A DNA stretch of 64,000 bases from NCBI RefSeq assembly GCF_000931445.1, contig NZ_CP010849.1, forward strand, positions 992,001-1,056,000. Direction: 5' to 3'. This document shows, one piece after another, positions 61,722 through 64,000 of the stretch. Below the pieces are notes generated by a model that saw nothing but the letters and a program-made list of their open reading frames with translations, was not told the origin of the DNA and ran no database searches. A program made the position numbers and the translations under genes. Origin of the DNA: Streptomyces cyaneogriseus subsp. noncyanogenus (GTDB lineage Bacteria; Actinomycetota; Actinomycetes; Streptomycetales; Streptomycetaceae). Position 1 is the stretch's first letter. Each line of letters begins with the position of its first letter.

Positions 61722-62344
61722 AGGATCTCCACCTCGGGGCTGAGGATTAACGCCGCGCAAGAGGCAGGCGCACGCCGTGGAGGCGAGTCCGTCCTGGGCG
61801 TTGCCCGGACAGGCTCGCGGCAGGCATAGGCCGTGACCTGGCACTGCCGCCCCAGCGATGATTCCAGTGTGACGGGAGGAGTCACGCCGATGTCAACCCC
61901 CGCGATCTCTTCCGAGGAGTGACGCCGAAGATCGAGAACAGGCCCCTTCCCCATAGCAGAATTTCAAACGAGCGAGTTCTCGCCTGATCACGCGATGCAT
62001 GCACCACGTGTCTTCTAAAATTCCCCACATCTCTGCTCTCTTGCAGGTCAGAATATCTGTGGGCGGCTTCCTGCGTGGTCGGGACACCCGCCCAGCCGTT
62101 GACAGCCGAATGAACACGTTTCTACGGTTGGATCTCGAGCGGACGCCGATCCCTGACCCTTCGTCAGGTCAGCCTCAGTCACTCGGCAGACCCGCCTATC
62201 CGCCAGTCCTGCTCGGTTTGCAATGGGCAGCCGCATGCCGCCGCGTTTTCCGCGAGGGCCCGGCACATTCTCGCCACCGTGCAAGTGACCACTCATAGGA
62301 ACAGTGCATCCAGTCGTCGGTCCCACCCTCTCCAGAAGGTGGCC
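61722..62344. promoter_or_regulatory. Divergent promoter region of the biosynthetic cluster
   Basis: 623 bases of lower GC separate the minus-strand operon from arginine deiminase. TTGACA (62099-62104) and TACGGT (62123-62128), 18 bases apart, form a plausible plus-strand promoter for the deiminase. No gene was recognised on either strand. Confidence 0.5.
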
Positions 62345-63673
62345 ATGGAGCGCTCCTTGATGTCCTCTTCCGTTCCTCTCCGTTCTCTGTCATCACCTCT
62401 GACGACAGCCGAGCCGAGCCGTGCCGGCCCCCCACGCTCTGACGCACATCACCGCGCGTTCCGAAACACTCGGGTCGACAGTGAGGTGGGTACGCTGCGC
62501 AGGGTCCTGACCCACCGACCGGGCCATGAACTGCGGCGGCTGCTTCCCGGCAATCACGCCGACCTCCTTTTCGACGAGATTCCCTGGTTGGAAGCGGCAC
62601 AGGCCGAACATGACCGGTTCACCGGGCTGCTCCGGGAGAACGGTGTCGACACCGTGGACCTGTCGTCGGTTCTGACCGCCGCTCTCGCGGAGCCGGACGT
62701 GTTCCGACAGGTCGCCTCGGCCGCCGTACGGTCACGGCATCTCGGCCAGGCCCTGGCCGCCTCCGCACATGACCTGCTCGAATCCGCCACCGCAGCACGG
62801 AGAACTGAACTCCTTCTCAACGGAGTCACATTGGGGGAGGTGGCGGCGCACTCGCCCCGCAGCGTCAACAGCGCTCTCGGCGCCAAAGGCCGGCCCGCGG
62901 ACTGGTTCGTCCTGCCACCACTGGTGAACTCGATGTTCGTCCGGGACAGCAGCAGTTGGATCGGCGACCGGTACAGCGCCAATTCCATGGCAAGCCGAAC
63001 GCGCAGACCGGAGAGCCTGCTGCTGAGTGCCGCGGCCGATGCCGCGGGTGCTCGGCGCATCCGGGAACGGGAACCCTTGGCGCCTGCCGCCTTCGAGGGA
63101 GGAGACCTTCTCCTGGCAGGAGCCGGATGCGTGGTGATCGGCGTCGGCGAACGCACCACGGCTGCCGCCGCCGAGCAGACAGCCCACTCCTTGCTGAGGT
63201 CCGGCCTGGCCGCTCATGTCTTCGCCGTGCTGCTGCCCGAAGGGCGTCAGTGCATGCACCTCGACACGCTCATGACGATGGTCGATCAGGAGAGCTTCCT
63301 GGTCAGTGGAGTGCACCGCAACCAGTGCCACTGGTTCTCCCTGAAGTTGAGCGCCGATGCCACGGTACGAGCCGACAGCCTGGACGACCCCTTCACAGCA
63401 CTGGCCACCGCGCTCGGACTGAGCGGCATCCGCGTGATCGAGACCGGCGACGACGAGTTCACCATGCGACGCGAGCAGTGGAGCGATGCCGCCAACGTGC
63501 TGACCCTGCGCCCGGGGACAGTCATCGCCTACGACCGGAACACCATGGCCAATGACCGGCTCAGCGCGGCCGGCATCACCGTCCTCACCATCCCCAGCGC
63601 GGAATTGGTCCGCGGCAGAGGCGGTCCCCATTGCCTCTCGTGCCCCTTGGTCCGCGATCCCCTCACGTACTGA
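62345..63673 (+). CDS. Arginine deiminase
   Basis: About 442 aa. EVGTLRRVLTHRPGHELRRL and LLFDEIPWLEAAQAEHDRF match the N-terminus, SMFVRDSSSWIG and AFEGGDLLL the guanidino-binding Asp/Glu regions, MHLDTLMTMVD the His-Asp, and RGGPHCLSCPLVRD the catalytic Cys. It hydrolyses arginine to citrulline and ammonia. No ornithine carbamoyltransferase or carbamate kinase accompanies it, so it is not the energy-yielding ADI pathway; it probably supplies citrulline or deiminates a guanidino intermediate for the cluster. ATG 62345 with AAGGTGG upstream is preferred; the frame is open 22 codons further. Confidence 0.88.
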   Translation: MERSLMSSSVPLRSLSSPLTTAEPSRAGPPRSDAHHRAFRNTRVDSEVGTLRRVLTHRPGHELRRLLPGNHADLLFDEIPWLEAAQAEHDRFTGLLRENGVDTVDLSSVLTAALAEPDVFRQVASAAVRSRHLGQALAASAHDLLESATAARRTELLLNGVTLGEVAAHSPRSVNSALGAKGRPADWFVLPPLVNSMFVRDSSSWIGDRYSANSMASRTRRPESLLLSAAADAAGARRIREREPLAPAAFEGGDLLLAGAGCVVIGVGERTTAAAAEQTAHSLLRSGLAAHVFAVLLPEGRQCMHLDTLMTMVDQESFLVSGVHRNQCHWFSLKLSADATVRADSLDDPFTALATALGLSGIRVIETGDDEFTMRREQWSDAANVLTLRPGTVIAYDRNTMANDRLSAAGITVLTIPSAELVRGRGGPHCLSCPLVRDPLTY

Positions 63674-63785
63674 GGTACACCGCCACGGTTTCGCGCACTT
63701 CACCAGGACGCGGTGAAGAAGTCCCTGCCGCCCCTACGACCTCCGCCATCAACCACCGCAAACACCAACGGAAGAAGGAATCAGG

Positions 63786-64000
63786 ATGACGACCTACGAG
63801 CAGCGGCCCGATTTCGCCGACACCGATCGCCACCCCGAGGAGCTGAAGGCCACCGTCAAGTCGGTCTATCAGCAGGTCGCCGGCGAGTACGACGAGCGGA
63901 TACCCGGCCTGGGCCCCAGTGACGACATGTTCACCCAGTCGGAGCGCGACTTCCTGCTCAAGGCCATTCGTTCCGGTGAGAAGGTTCTCGACATCGGATG
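63786..64000 (+). CDS. SAM-dependent methyltransferase, cut by the window edge
   Basis: The first 71 residues are visible, from an ATG with GAAGGAA upstream: YQQVAGEYDERIPGLGPSDD, then KVLDIGC, the start of motif I of class I methyltransferases. The remainder lies beyond base 64000. It is in the same direction as arginine deiminase, 112 bases downstream, and so may tailor the same product. Confidence 0.75.
   Translation, partial: MTTYEQRPDFADTDRHPEELKATVKSVYQQVAGEYDERIPGLGPSDDMFTQSERDFLLKAIRSGEKVLDIG

Noticed and set aside
62345..63673. Catabolic arginine deiminase (arcABC) operon
   Set aside because: No carbamoyltransferase, carbamate kinase or arginine/ornithine antiporter follows; a methyltransferase does.

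Overview
The window is high-GC, densely coded actinobacterial DNA, and most proteins look like those of Streptomyces: a 561-aa RNase J, twin-arginine-exported xylanase and cholesterol oxidase, multidomain GH87 glucanases, and small Fe-S ferredoxins paired with P450s. There are no rRNA or tRNA genes and almost no housekeeping genes. Nine or ten decayed gene fragments, an IS481 remnant and a minimal CRISPR array suggest a variable chromosome arm rather than the core.

Layout. 1-4650: epoxide-hydrolase-like protein with a divergent TetR regulator, an MFS exporter, then three chimeric gene fragments. 4847-19650: a coherent alpha-glucan locus with two secreted GH87 alpha-1,3-glucanases, a LacI regulator, a GH13 glucosidase and a MalEFG-type ABC importer, all on the minus strand; a CGCAA(A/G) half-site recurs at its promoters. 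19815-22406: methyltransferase remnant, then a ferredoxin-P450 operon with a divergent MarR regulator. 22541-26924: a two-gene unit of a 1060-aa helical/MinD-like/CHAT-protease protein plus a lipase-like hydrolase, the best candidate for an undescribed conflict system. 27180-33720: class II cholesterol oxidase, small secreted protein, membrane/coiled-coil protein, then a TetR-P450-ferredoxin operon whose ferredoxin reductase is deleted to a stub. 33789-37353: a persulfide/sulfide detoxification island (two rhodanese-type proteins, TauE/SafE permease, persulfide dioxygenase-rhodanese fusion) around a CstR-like repressor, with three TACCCC-type palindromes. 37549-44448: LysE exporter, carbonic anhydrase remnant, GH11 xylanase, GNAT, an RNase J copy outside its usual context, and a divergent SDR/TetR pair. 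44559-50710: a mobile, decayed stretch holding the IS481 remnant, a dienelactone-hydrolase-like protein lacking its nucleophile, an HTH-NTPase-TPR protein, a CAGCAC-rich segment, a truncated PfkB kinase and a two-spacer CRISPR array without cas genes.

50935-64000 (continuing beyond the right edge) appears to be a small NRPS-like biosynthetic cluster. MarR and an EamA exporter are followed by a tight minus-strand operon: acyl-CoA dehydrogenase, acyl-CoA dehydrogenase-adenylation-carrier protein fusion, type II thioesterase, copper amine oxidase, EctD-like dioxygenase and aldehyde dehydrogenase. Arginine deiminase and a methyltransferase run divergently. The logic suggests loading of one amino acid on a carrier protein, oxidation while tethered, then hydroxylation and amine-to-aldehyde-to-acid oxidation. 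I do not recognise the product.
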